A DNA stretch of 41,847 nt from a bacterium (GTDB lineage: Bacteria; Patescibacteriota; Minisyncoccia; Minisyncoccales; CG1-02-41-26), in contig JAUSHZ010000011.1 of NCBI GenBank assembly GCA_030648255.1, positions 1 through 41,847 on the forward strand, in the 5' to 3' direction. Position numbers and translations under genes: made by a program. The notes under the pieces were generated by a model. The model ran no database searches. It was not told the DNA's origin and was given only the letters and a program-made list of their open reading frames with translations. Below, piece by piece: positions 1 through 8,065 of this stretch. Numbering within the stretch: the first letter of the stretch is position 1; each line of letters opens with the position of its first letter.

Positions 1-123
1 AGGATTTAAGAAACCTTTAGAGGTTATGTTGGAGAACAACCAATTCAAAAATCCAGATGTTTTTGTTATGATAGATTCAATCGTCAAACCAAACAATAAT
101 TTAATCCCAAGTGTTCGGTTTCA
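1..123 (+). mobile_element. IS30-like insertion sequence, right end (truncated by window edge)
   Basis: The 3' end of a transposase gene runs to a 17-bp terminal inverted repeat at 107-123. The reverse complement of that repeat occurs at 41724-41740 in front of the 5' end of the same kind of transposase gene. The body of the element lies outside the window. The family assignment rests on the transposase ends only. Confidence 0.75.
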
Positions 124-130
124 GGGCTGA
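2..130 (+). CDS. IS30-like transposase, C-terminal fragment
   Basis: A 42-residue open C-terminus enters from the left edge. Its first residues, GFKKPLEVMLENN, match the usual IS30-family ending, where a '...RPRK.LG(F/Y)KTPxEV' segment closes the DDE domain. The reading frame passes through the inverted repeat (107-123) and stops at TGA 128-130, so the stop codon appears to be supplied by host DNA beyond the element's end. The N-terminal start of a matching protein is at 41760. The catalytic core is not visible, so activity cannot be judged. Confidence 0.7.
   Translation, partial: GFKKPLEVMLENNQFKNPDVFVMIDSIVKPNNNLIPSVRFQG
107..123. repeat. Terminal inverted repeat (right) of IS30-like element
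   Basis: CCAAGTGTTCGGTTTCA is the exact reverse complement of TGAAACCGAACACTTGG at 41724-41740. The match ends at different flanking bases on the two sides, which is what two element ends at different insertion sites would show. Confidence 0.8.
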
Positions 131-204
131 ATCCACACTAGGGGCTTTTTACTTATTATTTTATATTTTTCTCTTATTGTCAAATAATACCACGAAATAG
201 GGGG

Positions 205-238
205 AAAATAAACAAAAGCCACCGCTTTTGGCGGTGGC
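205..238 (-). terminator. Intrinsic terminator of the htrA unit
   Basis: On the minus strand a perfect 8-bp GC-rich stem (GCCACCGC / GCGGTGGC, loop CAAAA) is followed by a T-rich tract, TTTTGTTTATTTT. It begins 22 bases after the htrA stop codon. Between this and the transposase stop at 130 I see nothing else of note. Confidence 0.85.
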
Positions 239-260
239 GCTTGTGGCCCTGATTGGCTTA

Positions 261-1496
261 CTAATCACTGGATTTTTCGCCTAAGGTTACGGTGATGTCC
301 ATTTCTTTTGCTTTTCGCAATACTTTTAAAACCACTTTGTCACCGGGGATGTGCTGGTTTTGGATAATGTTGGCTAAGGGTGTTTTTTTGGTAATTTTAA
401 CGCCATCTGCCTCTAAAATAATATCGTTTTCTTTTAAGCCAGCTTTTTGGGCCGAAGAACCCTTTTCAATAGCTGGCTCACTGGCAGTGTCCCCTTTTGT
501 AATCCAAGCGCCATAGCCAACCGACAATTTTTCTGTTTCTTGAATATCAGTATCAATTAAAATATACCTAACTCCCAAAAATGAATAGGATATTTTTCCC
601 TGTTCTTTGAACTGCCTTATGTCTCTTTTAGCTTTATTGGCTGGCACAGCAAAACCAATACCTTGTGCGCCCTCAGCCATGGCCACATTAACGCCAATGA
701 CTTCACCTTTTAAATTTAATAAAGGCCCGCCAGAGTTTCCTTTGTTAATGGCCGCGTCAGTTTGAAATATGTCCTCCAAATCCTCGGATATTCCCCCGCC
801 CTCAGCGGTAATGCTTCGGCCAAGCCCGGAAATAACTCCAACTGAAACAGAATTGCTAAATTCTCCCAAAGCATTGCCAATGGCAATGGCTGTTTGCCCC
901 ACCACGACCGAATCAGAATTGCCAAAACGAATTGAAGGAAGAGCTTCTTGAGCCGAAGTAGCGCTTTTTGTTATTTTTATAATAGCCAAGTCTTGCAAAG
1001 GGTCTTTGGCTAAAACTTCAGCTGGATATTTTTTGCCATCAAAAGTTACAACCGTATATTGGGCATCTTTTTCTGAAACAACATGCTTGTTGGTTAATAT
1101 CATGCCCTCAGATGAAACAATAAACCCGCTTCCGCTGCCAATTACTTGCTTTTCTGTGCCTTTTTGGCGGGTTTTAGGAACTTGTATTTGAATCTGACCG
1201 CCAAGAAAATCAATAGGAGGTTGCGTTTCCGTATATTGTTCGTAAACTGGCACTTCCTTGCTAATTAAAATGCTCACAACTGAAGGGGAGGCATCTTTCA
1301 CCACATTCATTACAGCCTCCTCTTGCGTGGTTTGCGGGTTATACGGCGCATTTTGCAAAGGCAAAAAAGTAACAGACTGGGTTGGCTGAAACTGCCTTAA
1401 AAAAATTACAAAAACAAAAATCGCAAAAATTGAAATAGGCAAAACTAAAAAAACAGAACTTATTTTTGTTTTTAATATTTTTCGTATTCTTTGCAT
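261..1496 (-). CDS. htrA: HtrA/DegP-type serine protease with one PDZ domain
   Basis: Membrane-anchored trypsin-like protease of the S1C family that degrades or refolds damaged exported proteins. The order is an N-terminal membrane segment (about residues 10-33), the protease domain, and one PDZ domain at the C-terminus. The catalytic triad is visible: His in TNKHVV (residue 138), Asp in QDLAII (169) and Ser in GNSGGP (255). I start at the ATG at 1496 (MQRIRKI). An in-frame upstream start would overlap the kinase gene, whose stop codon is only 4 bases before 1496, so the two are probably one transcript. About 411 aa, normal for a single-PDZ HtrA. Confidence 0.93.
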   Translation of the reverse strand: MQRIRKILKTKISSVFLVLPISIFAIFVFVIFLRQFQPTQSVTFLPLQNAPYNPQTTQEEAVMNVVKDASPSVVSILISKEVPVYEQYTETQPPIDFLGGQIQIQVPKTRQKGTEKQVIGSGSGFIVSSEGMILTNKHVVSEKDAQYTVVTFDGKKYPAEVLAKDPLQDLAIIKITKSATSAQEALPSIRFGNSDSVVVGQTAIAIGNALGEFSNSVSVGVISGLGRSITAEGGGISEDLEDIFQTDAAINKGNSGGPLLNLKGEVIGVNVAMAEGAQGIGFAVPANKAKRDIRQFKEQGKISYSFLGVRYILIDTDIQETEKLSVGYGAWITKGDTASEPAIEKGSSAQKAGLKENDIILEADGVKITKKTPLANIIQNQHIPGDKVVLKVLRKAKEMDITVTLGEKSSD

Positions 1497-1500
1497 TTTA

Positions 1501-1872
1501 TTAAGTGAGATATGGAATAAAAATAAATAAACCAACGATTAGCGCCCCGACAGCGGCAATTAAAACAGCGCTTGTGGAAAGGTCCTTAATATCTTTAATT
1601 TTAGGGTTGTGGTCAAACTCTGCTAAATCCAGAGCCCGTTCAATTTGCGAATTTAAAAGCTCCAAGCCCAAAACAAACATAATAGCCAAAACTAAAATCG
1701 CTCTTTCTATATAGTGCAAAGGAAAAGAAAACATTAAAATCACAACCACCAAAGCCATTATGGTCTGAATTTTGAAACTTTGCTCTTCAAAAAAAGCGAC
1801 TTTTAAGCCATGGAAGGAATTCTTAAAGCTATTCGTCTGCTTTCTCACACTAATAACATTTTTTATTTGCAT
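1501..1872 (-). CDS. dgkA: Undecaprenol / diacylglycerol kinase (DgkA family)
   Basis: Small integral membrane lipid kinase. In Gram-positive-like cells, members of this family phosphorylate undecaprenol and so help recycle the lipid carrier for cell-wall synthesis; choosing that substrate here is inference. About 123 aa with three hydrophobic helices. Family motifs are ELLNSQIERALD and the later KDLSTSAVLIAA. The ATG at 1872 is preferred over an in-frame ATG 21 bases upstream because GAGAGG lies 3-8 bases before it, one of the few Shine-Dalgarno-like sites in the window. A TATAGT hexamer sits just upstream. Followed closely by htrA. Confidence 0.88.
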   Translation of the reverse strand: MQIKNVISVRKQTNSFKNSFHGLKVAFFEEQSFKIQTIMALVVVILMFSFPLHYIERAILVLAIMFVLGLELLNSQIERALDLAEFDHNPKIKDIKDLSTSAVLIAAVGALIVGLFIFIPYLT

Positions 1873-1907
1873 ATGCCTCTCACTATACCACAAATTTAGC
1901 TAAAACT

Positions 1908-1936
1908 AAACCCCCTACTCCGCAAGAAGGTGTAGG
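1908..1936 (-). terminator. Weak possible terminator after the HExxH peptidase gene
   Basis: On the minus strand CCTAC and GTAGG can pair around a 13-base loop, followed by GGGTTTAGTTTTAG. The stem is only 5 bp and the T-tract is interrupted, so this is tentative. The rest of the 113-base gap up to 1985 holds nothing I recognise. Confidence 0.35.
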
Positions 1937-1985
1937 ATAAATACGGGACAAAGCTTTATTTCCTGACGAGAACTACTAATATTTT

Positions 1986-4127
1986 TTACTTAGAGACGTT
2001 CGACAGATTATTTGTTACACTAGACCAGTATTGTGTAAACTGATTGACGATATCAGATGCAAGCTGAATGGAACTAGATGATCCGCTGTCATTCGCTGGG
2101 ACAAGCACAATATATCCAATCTTAAAGTCCCTCTGTGTATTTGGATATGCCGGCACCCTGTCTTTCCCAGCCAAGGTAAGTATATCATTAATGGTATATG
2201 TTTTTATTGTATCTAAAAAATTTGTAGCTTGAGTACAATTTGGTTCTCCCATAGGATACTCTACTGAAGTTTGAATCACTGGAATCGGCAGAACAGATGT
2301 CTTGGGAATAAGTCCCATAAGATACAAGGATAAATTCGAAAATTTTGGAATAGAATCTTTTCCGTTATGATCAATGCATACCTTCCCTGAAGTTGTGCTG
2401 ACCCAATGGTCATATTGCATAGGATCTGAATATAACAAACTCCCGCTAAACAAATCGGGCATATTTGCATAATGTCCACTTTTCATTCCTTCCCATGGAA
2501 TATATGCAAGCCAATGATGACTTAGTTCATGAGCTAATGCACTCAAATAAGTACCCATATTCCACTGCTCAAAATCAACCACATTAGCGCCCGACTGAAT
2601 AAGACCTGAAATGCCTATACTTACAAAAGATTTCAGCTTTTTTGAAGGTGAATCATAGGATCCAAAATCAGTGCCAATAGTTTCACCTGATTTATTTATC
2701 ATTAGAGATGAGGTGTGTGAGGGCTTTAGCAAAAAAACGACAAGAAAATCATAATTATCCTCGTGATTAGAGTAAAAGTTATTCTGTATGTTATTGACTT
2801 CAAGGTTGTACGTACCGCCTCCTTCTGGCGCGTAGAAATCTCCAGGCACGCCTTCTTTCATAATATCGATACCATTCACAATCTGTGATGTTCCAATAAT
2901 ATTTTCTACTACTTTAACGGTGCTTGATGTGTTAGTTGACTTATTTTTATCGTCAGTGATAGTAATGGTTATTGTGTAAGTTCCCGCTTTACTATAAGAG
3001 TGTTGGAGGGTGTTGGTTTGAATGCTCTGCCCACTCGCAGATCCAGTATCGCCCCAATTTACTGAATAGTTTAAATAACCATTCTCTGGGTCGTGGGCTC
3101 TAATCACCCAAGTGCCTTGCTCGTTCACTTTTAATTGGGTAGGTGCAGTCACGCCATCAATCACTGGTGGTAGATTCCCGGCTGAAGAAGCAATGCAAGC
3201 GCCATTACTACAGCCATTCGGGCAAACATAGGAATCAGCAACAGCATCTATAGAATTTGATGTTGAGTCAACATTTGTTTTACAAGTGAAATCATAAACT
3301 GTATTAGTGCTGACACAATAATCTTCCCACCATTTAGTTTCCCCCATAAGCCGTCCAAAAGCTTTGCCCTTCGTGCTAAAATTTTTATAACCGTCAGAAT
3401 CAGTACAAGTTGCTGGTGTTATTGTTGTATTACAATCGCTTGGACAGTTGCACCTGTTTTCGCCAGGCCCACAAACTCCGTTACCACAAGCAGTGCAAGT
3501 ATATGTTATTTTATTTAACATCGGCTCTTTTGTACAATTAGAATTAAAATTGGTCATCTCCTCAATCAAAGATAAGCCGGAACAACATTTCCTAATACTT
3601 GCAACAGCAGTATTAGCTGTCTGTTCTCCTTCTTTGACACAGCTAACGGGCTGGGGCGTGATTACTGGTTGGCCACAGCCATATATTTTATTTAATTTTG
3701 CTCGGGTGGAATTGCCTAGGTAGCCAGTGCCGTACTTTAAACCAAGAGGTGTTAAAATTTCACTGGCGTATTTTTGTTGAAAAGCCACTACGGCTGAAGC
3801 AGTATATTCTCCGAATTTCGAAGATTGCCCCATACCTGCGCTATCGTAAGATAAACTCTCACCACTTGCTCCATCTTTCATTAAAGCTGTTTGCAATGCG
3901 TCAAATTCTGTTCCGCTTGAACCTATTCCTAAATTAGTATTAAAAGTATGGCACCACTTGACTGGCTGTTGACCTTGAGTTTGCTGTAATTGAGCTTGCA
4001 AGGCCTGGATTTGAGCCTGCAATTGCGCAATAAGCGCCCTTAGATCGTCAACTGACACGGCTTTAGTAAAAACAGGTATTGCCAAAGCACACACTAACAA
4101 CAACGATAAGATTATTTTGTTTTTCAT
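1986..4127 (-). CDS. Secreted peptidoglycan-binding, PKD-containing HExxH metallopeptidase-like protein
   Basis: 713-aa exported protein. Order: signal peptide (1-22), short LQAQ-type coiled coil (25-55), peptidoglycan-binding domain (about 58-150), cysteine-rich segments (157-312) including a 'CTDSDG ... CPNGCSNGAC' module, a PKD domain (318-410, with NWGDTGSASG and HSYSKAGTYTITI), then about 300 residues holding HELSHHW (His533, Glu534, His537). Histidine 574 in MQYDHW is a possible third zinc ligand. The later LSLYLMGLIP and FKIGYIVLV stretches recall uncharacterised HExxH proteins with a 'LYLMGL' motif, from memory of the family. The first 150 residues are almost the same as those of the surface protein at 12098-15340. 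Likely tethered to the wall and acting outside the cell; substrate unknown. Confidence 0.75.
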   Translation of the reverse strand: MKNKIILSLLLVCALAIPVFTKAVSVDDLRALIAQLQAQIQALQAQLQQTQGQQPVKWCHTFNTNLGIGSSGTEFDALQTALMKDGASGESLSYDSAGMGQSSKFGEYTASAVVAFQQKYASEILTPLGLKYGTGYLGNSTRAKLNKIYGCGQPVITPQPVSCVKEGEQTANTAVASIRKCCSGLSLIEEMTNFNSNCTKEPMLNKITYTCTACGNGVCGPGENRCNCPSDCNTTITPATCTDSDGYKNFSTKGKAFGRLMGETKWWEDYCVSTNTVYDFTCKTNVDSTSNSIDAVADSYVCPNGCSNGACIASSAGNLPPVIDGVTAPTQLKVNEQGTWVIRAHDPENGYLNYSVNWGDTGSASGQSIQTNTLQHSYSKAGTYTITITITDDKNKSTNTSSTVKVVENIIGTSQIVNGIDIMKEGVPGDFYAPEGGGTYNLEVNNIQNNFYSNHEDNYDFLVVFLLKPSHTSSLMINKSGETIGTDFGSYDSPSKKLKSFVSIGISGLIQSGANVVDFEQWNMGTYLSALAHELSHHWLAYIPWEGMKSGHYANMPDLFSGSLLYSDPMQYDHWVSTTSGKVCIDHNGKDSIPKFSNLSLYLMGLIPKTSVLPIPVIQTSVEYPMGEPNCTQATNFLDTIKTYTINDILTLAGKDRVPAYPNTQRDFKIGYIVLVPANDSGSSSSIQLASDIVNQFTQYWSSVTNNLSNVSK

Positions 4128-4145
4128 ATTTTTGAAATTAATTAA

Positions 4146-4172
4146 ATTATACCACTTAAATTAAAATCTCAA
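4146..4172 (-). promoter_or_regulatory. Promoter of the HExxH peptidase gene
   Basis: TATAAT at 4151-4146 has an upstream TG (TGGTATAAT, an extended -10). TTGAGA lies 15 bases upstream at 4172-4167, a short spacer. The -10 is 18 bases before the ATG at 4127, and the promoter overlaps the 3' end of the comEC-like gene. Confidence 0.6.
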
Positions 4173-5090
4173 AATAGCAAATGGGATTTTGGAGAAGATG
4201 TCTATAAGCCAGACCATTAAAGAAAGTAAGATGGAGACAGGCCAAGCTAAGATAGCTGCCAATACTCCATTAAATAACCCGAAAATTAAAAACACAATGC
4301 CCAAAATCATCACCGCTGGAATAAGTGGCACGACTAACAAATTAACAGGCAGGCCAACCAAAGAAACATAGCCAAAACTATAAATTAATAAAGGTATGGT
4401 AAAAATTTGAGCTGATAAAGTTGTAGATATTATTTCATAATGAACTTTGCGTTTAATAGCAGGGCCCAAATGGATTAAGCCTAAAGTAGCTAGAACCGAG
4501 AGTTGAAAACTTAAACTGTATCGCAACAAGGTTGGGTCTATGGCCAGCATTAAAGAAACGGCCAAAACCAATGCCCGAAAGCTTGCGTTTTGACGGCCCA
4601 ATAGCTGGCAAACAATTAAAATAGAGCCCATAATGCCAGCCCTCACAGCTGACACTTGAAAGCCAATTAAAGCAATAAAAAGCCAAATTAAAATTAGAGA
4701 AAACCACAATGCCTGGCCCCGATAAAGCCCTAAAGTCACGCCCAAAACCACTAAAATTTGAGCCAACATCACAATGTTCATGCCAGAAACAGCCACAATA
4801 TGGCTTGTACCAGTATTTGCCATTTTTTGTTTCCATTCTTGGCTAATATTTAATTTATCGCCAAGCAAAATGCCTGATAAAATAGAGGCCTCGGGCTGTT
4901 TTAAATTGCTGTTTATAACTTCTCTGAATTTTTCTTTTAAAGAACGGGGGACAGACCCCCCTAGAACTTGAGCTCCAGTTTTTTTGGGGGTCTGTCCCCC
5001 GTTCTCTGGGCTCAGCCAAAAACTCGATATAATAAAAATACTGCCAATGAAACAAAGGCAGGAAATAAAAAGGATTTTAGAGTAAGGCAT
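4161..5090 (-). CDS. comEC: ComEC/Rec2 competence-domain protein (core only)
   Basis: Integral membrane protein of the ComEC/Rec2 family, the inner-membrane channel for DNA uptake in natural transformation. It carries the family signatures SGILLGDK and SHIVAVSGMNI followed by about eight hydrophobic helices. At 309 aa it is far shorter than typical full-length ComEC (roughly 700 aa): the N-terminal OB-like DUF4131 region and the C-terminal metallo-beta-lactamase domain are absent. Residues about 29-50 are encoded by a 65-bp palindromic insert (4941-5005). It starts 2 bases after the nrdG stop and is probably cotranscribed. Whether it still transports DNA is open; small ComEC cores are common in this lineage. 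Confidence 0.85.
   Translation of the reverse strand: MPYSKILFISCLCFIGSIFIISSFWLSPENGGQTPKKTGAQVLGGSVPRSLKEKFREVINSNLKQPEASILSGILLGDKLNISQEWKQKMANTGTSHIVAVSGMNIVMLAQILVVLGVTLGLYRGQALWFSLILIWLFIALIGFQVSAVRAGIMGSILIVCQLLGRQNASFRALVLAVSLMLAIDPTLLRYSLSFQLSVLATLGLIHLGPAIKRKVHYEIISTTLSAQIFTIPLLIYSFGYVSLVGLPVNLLVVPLIPAVMILGIVFLIFGLFNGVLAAILAWPVSILLSLMVWLIDIFSKIPFAILRF
4941..5005. repeat. 65-bp palindromic element inside comEC
   Basis: Two perfect 20-bp arms, at 4941-4960 and 4986-5005, flank a 25-base loop. The arm core is GGGGGACAGACCCCC. The frame of comEC is kept open through the element, which encodes a Gly/Pro/Thr-rich stretch just after the first membrane helix. Confidence 0.85.
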
Positions 5091-5092
5091 TT

Positions 5093-5803
5093 TTACCTAA
5101 GAAAAATTGTATCAAAAAGCGGAGCAATACATTCTCTTATTTGAAACATTTCTTCTTCATCAAAAGGTTTTGTTTCTTCAAATTCAGGGTCTATTGTTTT
5201 TTCTGGCCTAAATTTTTGCAAAAAATATTTTTCCGCTGGCCTAATCCAGTGGGCTATTTTAACAATATCCTCTTTAGTGTGCACCCCTGGCACAACAGTC
5301 GTTCTAAACTCATAGGCAACAGCGCCATTTTTTAACAAAGCGATTGACTTTTCAATTTTATCAATCAAGTAATAGCCTGACGATCCTTCAAAGCCAACCG
5401 TATCTATATATTTTTCTTTTGGCGCTTTTATGTCCATAGCCACATAGTCTACTAGTTTTAGCTTAAAAAGATTTTCCAACATTTCAGGAGAGGACCCGTT
5501 TGTGTCTAATTTTATTTTATATCCTGCGTTCTTTATTTTTGAACAAAAAAGAGGCAACTCTGTATGAATAGTTGGCTCGCCTCCGCAAATAACCACACCG
5601 TCTAATAATCCCTTTTTTGATTTTAAAAAGTCAAAAAATTCGCTTTCTTTTATTTCTGGCTGTTGGGCAATAAATTTAGGCAAAACCAACTCTGGCGAAT
5701 AACACCAAGGACAGCGAAAATTGCATCCGCTTAGAAAAACTGTGCAAGCTAAAGTGTTAGGATAATCAATCAATGTTAACTTCTGCAACCCCCCTATTTT
5801 CAT
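5093..5803 (-). CDS. nrdG: Anaerobic ribonucleotide reductase activating protein (radical SAM)
   Basis: Radical-SAM enzyme that uses a [4Fe-4S] cluster and S-adenosylmethionine to install the glycyl radical on NrdD. The cluster motif is CNFRCPWC (Cys27, Cys31, Cys34). The GGEPTIH segment near residue 78 is the usual SAM-binding GGE motif. 236 aa, typical of the NrdG subfamily whose N-terminus reads 'GGLQKLTLIDYP'. Its first 38 bases overlap the 3' end of nrdD, giving translational coupling of enzyme and activator. Confidence 0.92.
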   Translation of the reverse strand: MKIGGLQKLTLIDYPNTLACTVFLSGCNFRCPWCYSPELVLPKFIAQQPEIKESEFFDFLKSKKGLLDGVVICGGEPTIHTELPLFCSKIKNAGYKIKLDTNGSSPEMLENLFKLKLVDYVAMDIKAPKEKYIDTVGFEGSSGYYLIDKIEKSIALLKNGAVAYEFRTTVVPGVHTKEDIVKIAHWIRPAEKYFLQKFRPEKTIDPEFEETKPFDEEEMFQIRECIAPLFDTIFLR

Positions 5804-7928
5804 ATACTTTTTCTAAAACACTTGGCACAACAAAAGTTTTTCTTTCTTTAAATTCTTGAGCCTTTCCTTTGTGCCACTGCTGAACAGGCCTAATATATCC
5901 AACTACTCTTGAATAAACTTCGCAGGGTTGCTCAATAGTGCAATTAGGGCAAGTCCAGTGTTCTCCCGCTATATAGCCATGCGATGGGCAAATAGAAAAT
6001 GTTGGGGTTAAGGTGATATAAGGCAAATGAAAAGTTTCAAAGACCTTCTTTATCAAGGCCTTCATATTAGAAATATCGGTTATTTGCTCCCCTAAAAATA
6101 AATGTTGAACAGTTCCCCCTGTGTATTTACATTGTAGCTCATCTTGAAGTTCCAAGGTGCGAAAAACATCATCAGTATAATCAACCGGCAACTGGGAGCT
6201 ATTTGTATAATAAGGAGCCTCGCTTGTGCCAGCTTGCATAATGCCTGGGTATTTTTCTTGGTCTTTTAAAGCCAGCTTGTGACTTGTTCCTTCAGCCGGA
6301 GTTGCTTCTAGGTTATAAAGATTATCGGTTTCTTTTTGATAACCAATAATCCTATCTCGCATAAAGTCTAAAACCTCCAAAGCAAAAGCTCGGCCATTTT
6401 TTGAGCCAATATCCTCGCCCATAAAATTGAGCAAACTTTCATTAAGCCCCAGCAAGCCAATAGTTGAAAAATGATTACCAAAATATTTGCCCCGCATTTT
6501 TTCAATGCCAGCCAAATAAACTTTTGAATATGGGTAGAGACCTTTTTTTATCAAATCCTCAAGGGCTTTTCTTTTTATTTCCAAAGAATCCCGAGCTACA
6601 TCCATCATACTAGCCAATTTTTCAAAAAATTCTTTTTTTGTCTTAGTTAAATAGCCAAGCCGAGGCAAATTGATTGTAACCACGCCGATACTACCAGTTA
6701 AGGGGTTAGCGCCAAAATATCCCCCGCCTCTTTTATACAGCTCTTTATTGTCCAACCTCAACCGACAGCACATTGAACGCACATCCTCGGGCTTCATTTC
6801 TGATTGGATAAAATTAGTAAAATAACAGATGCCGTACTTAGCAGTGGCTTGCCACATTAAATCTAGCTTAGGATCGTCCCAAGGAAAATCTTTGGTTATA
6901 TTTATGGTGGGAATAGGAAAGGTAAAAGGCCGGCCGTTTTTATCACCCTGCATCATTACTTCAAAAAAAGCGTTATTAAACATGTTCATTTCCTCTTGAA
7001 ATTCAGCGTATGTTTCTTTTTGGGGCTTGCCTCCAATAATTACTGGCTGCTTGGCAAAAGAAGGAGAAGGGTGAACATCTAAAGTAACATTAGAAAAAGG
7101 TGTTTGGAACCCCACCCTTGTGGGCACAGCGCAATTAAATAAAAACTCTTGCATGGCCTGCTTAACCTGGGCGTAATCCATGTTGTCATATCTAATAAAT
7201 GGCGCTAATAAAGTGTCAATACTTGACAAGGCTTGAGCTCCAGCTGACTCACCCTGCAAGGTGTAAAAAAAGTTTACCACTTGCCCCAAAGCCACCCTAA
7301 AATGCTTGGCCGGAGAAGTTTCTACTTTGCCAGCCACTCCGCCAAATCCCCTTATTAATAAATCATATAGATCCCAACCATTACAATATGTTGCCAAGCA
7401 ATCCAAATCATGAATATGCATATCGCCAGAGTTGTAGGCATCTCTAATATATTTTGGATAAACTTTATTGAGCCAATACCTTTTTGTTAACACAGAAACT
7501 GCGTAATGGTTTAACCCCTGCAAAGAATAAGCCATATTGGCATTTTCTTTTACCTGCCAATCCATTTCGCCAATATATTGCTCAAAAATATCCACAGCCT
7601 CATCAGAAATAACCTCTGTTTCTCTTAATACTCTTCTTTGCTCTCTATAAAGAATAAAGGATTTGGCAGGCTCAATAAGTTCTTCTAACATCAAAACCTC
7701 TTCAATAATATCTTGGACCTGCTCAACCTCGGGAACTTGGTCTTCCTTAAACCTTCTTTGCAAAAAATCCACAACCTTATTAGAAGCTTTGTCTGCTATT
7801 TCTTGACTTTCCTGCCCGCTGGCTGATAAAGCTTTGGCAATTGCGTTAGTAATTTTAGTTTGCTCAAAATCAACTAAACTATTGTCTCTTTTGCGAATTT
7901 TCTGAATTGGTTGAAAGGTTTTGGTCAT
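5766..7928 (-). CDS. nrdD: Anaerobic ribonucleoside-triphosphate reductase
   Basis: Class III ribonucleotide reductase large subunit, which makes deoxyribonucleotides without oxygen. An ATP-cone allosteric domain (about residues 5-95, KIRKRDNSLVDFEQTKI) is followed by the reductase barrel. The C-terminus holds a zinc site (CPSH ... CPNC) and the glycyl-radical segment SRVVGYIR with Gly677. I start at the ATG at 7928 (MTKTFQP); an upstream in-frame start would add 37 residues running back through the promoter. This gives 720 aa, normal for the family. Having only a class III enzyme here suggests an anaerobic lifestyle, though other RNR genes may lie outside the window. Confidence 0.95.
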   Translation of the reverse strand: MTKTFQPIQKIRKRDNSLVDFEQTKITNAIAKALSASGQESQEIADKASNKVVDFLQRRFKEDQVPEVEQVQDIIEEVLMLEELIEPAKSFILYREQRRVLRETEVISDEAVDIFEQYIGEMDWQVKENANMAYSLQGLNHYAVSVLTKRYWLNKVYPKYIRDAYNSGDMHIHDLDCLATYCNGWDLYDLLIRGFGGVAGKVETSPAKHFRVALGQVVNFFYTLQGESAGAQALSSIDTLLAPFIRYDNMDYAQVKQAMQEFLFNCAVPTRVGFQTPFSNVTLDVHPSPSFAKQPVIIGGKPQKETYAEFQEEMNMFNNAFFEVMMQGDKNGRPFTFPIPTINITKDFPWDDPKLDLMWQATAKYGICYFTNFIQSEMKPEDVRSMCCRLRLDNKELYKRGGGYFGANPLTGSIGVVTINLPRLGYLTKTKKEFFEKLASMMDVARDSLEIKRKALEDLIKKGLYPYSKVYLAGIEKMRGKYFGNHFSTIGLLGLNESLLNFMGEDIGSKNGRAFALEVLDFMRDRIIGYQKETDNLYNLEATPAEGTSHKLALKDQEKYPGIMQAGTSEAPYYTNSSQLPVDYTDDVFRTLELQDELQCKYTGGTVQHLFLGEQITDISNMKALIKKVFETFHLPYITLTPTFSICPSHGYIAGEHWTCPNCTIEQPCEVYSRVVGYIRPVQQWHKGKAQEFKERKTFVVPSVLEKVYENRGVAEVNID

Positions 7929-7952
7929 AATTTTATTTTTAGAGGTAAGATA

Positions 7953-7992
7953 ATTATATGCGTTTAAAAAAAATTGAGCAACCTGTGGATAA
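7953..7992 (-). promoter_or_regulatory. nrdD promoter with adjoining DnaA box
   Basis: TTGCTC (7981-7976), a 17-base spacer and TATAAT (7958-7953) precede nrdD by 24 bases. Only two bases upstream of the -35 lies TTATCCACA (7992-7984), a perfect consensus DnaA box. DnaA control of ribonucleotide reductase genes is known in E. coli (nrdAB); here it is inferred from position alone. Confidence 0.6.
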
Positions 7993-8029
7993 CTTCGAGC
8001 GAGAAACAGACGAGCGAGATCCAGATTTG

Positions 8030-8051
8030 TTTTTCGCACAGGTGCGAAAAA
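8030..8051. promoter_or_regulatory. Perfect palindrome between ftsZ and nrdD
   Basis: TTTTTCGCAC and GTGCGAAAAA are separated by two bases. There is no T-tract beyond the stem on either strand, so an operator or a 3' hairpin of ftsZ is more likely than a classical terminator. It lies 15 bases after the ftsZ stop. Confidence 0.45.
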
Positions 8052-8065
8052 AAATCAGGACTACC

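Noticed and set aside
4453-4836. 127-residue alternative frame inside the comEC-like gene
   Set aside because: Same strand but out of frame with a clear ComEC; no motif of its own.
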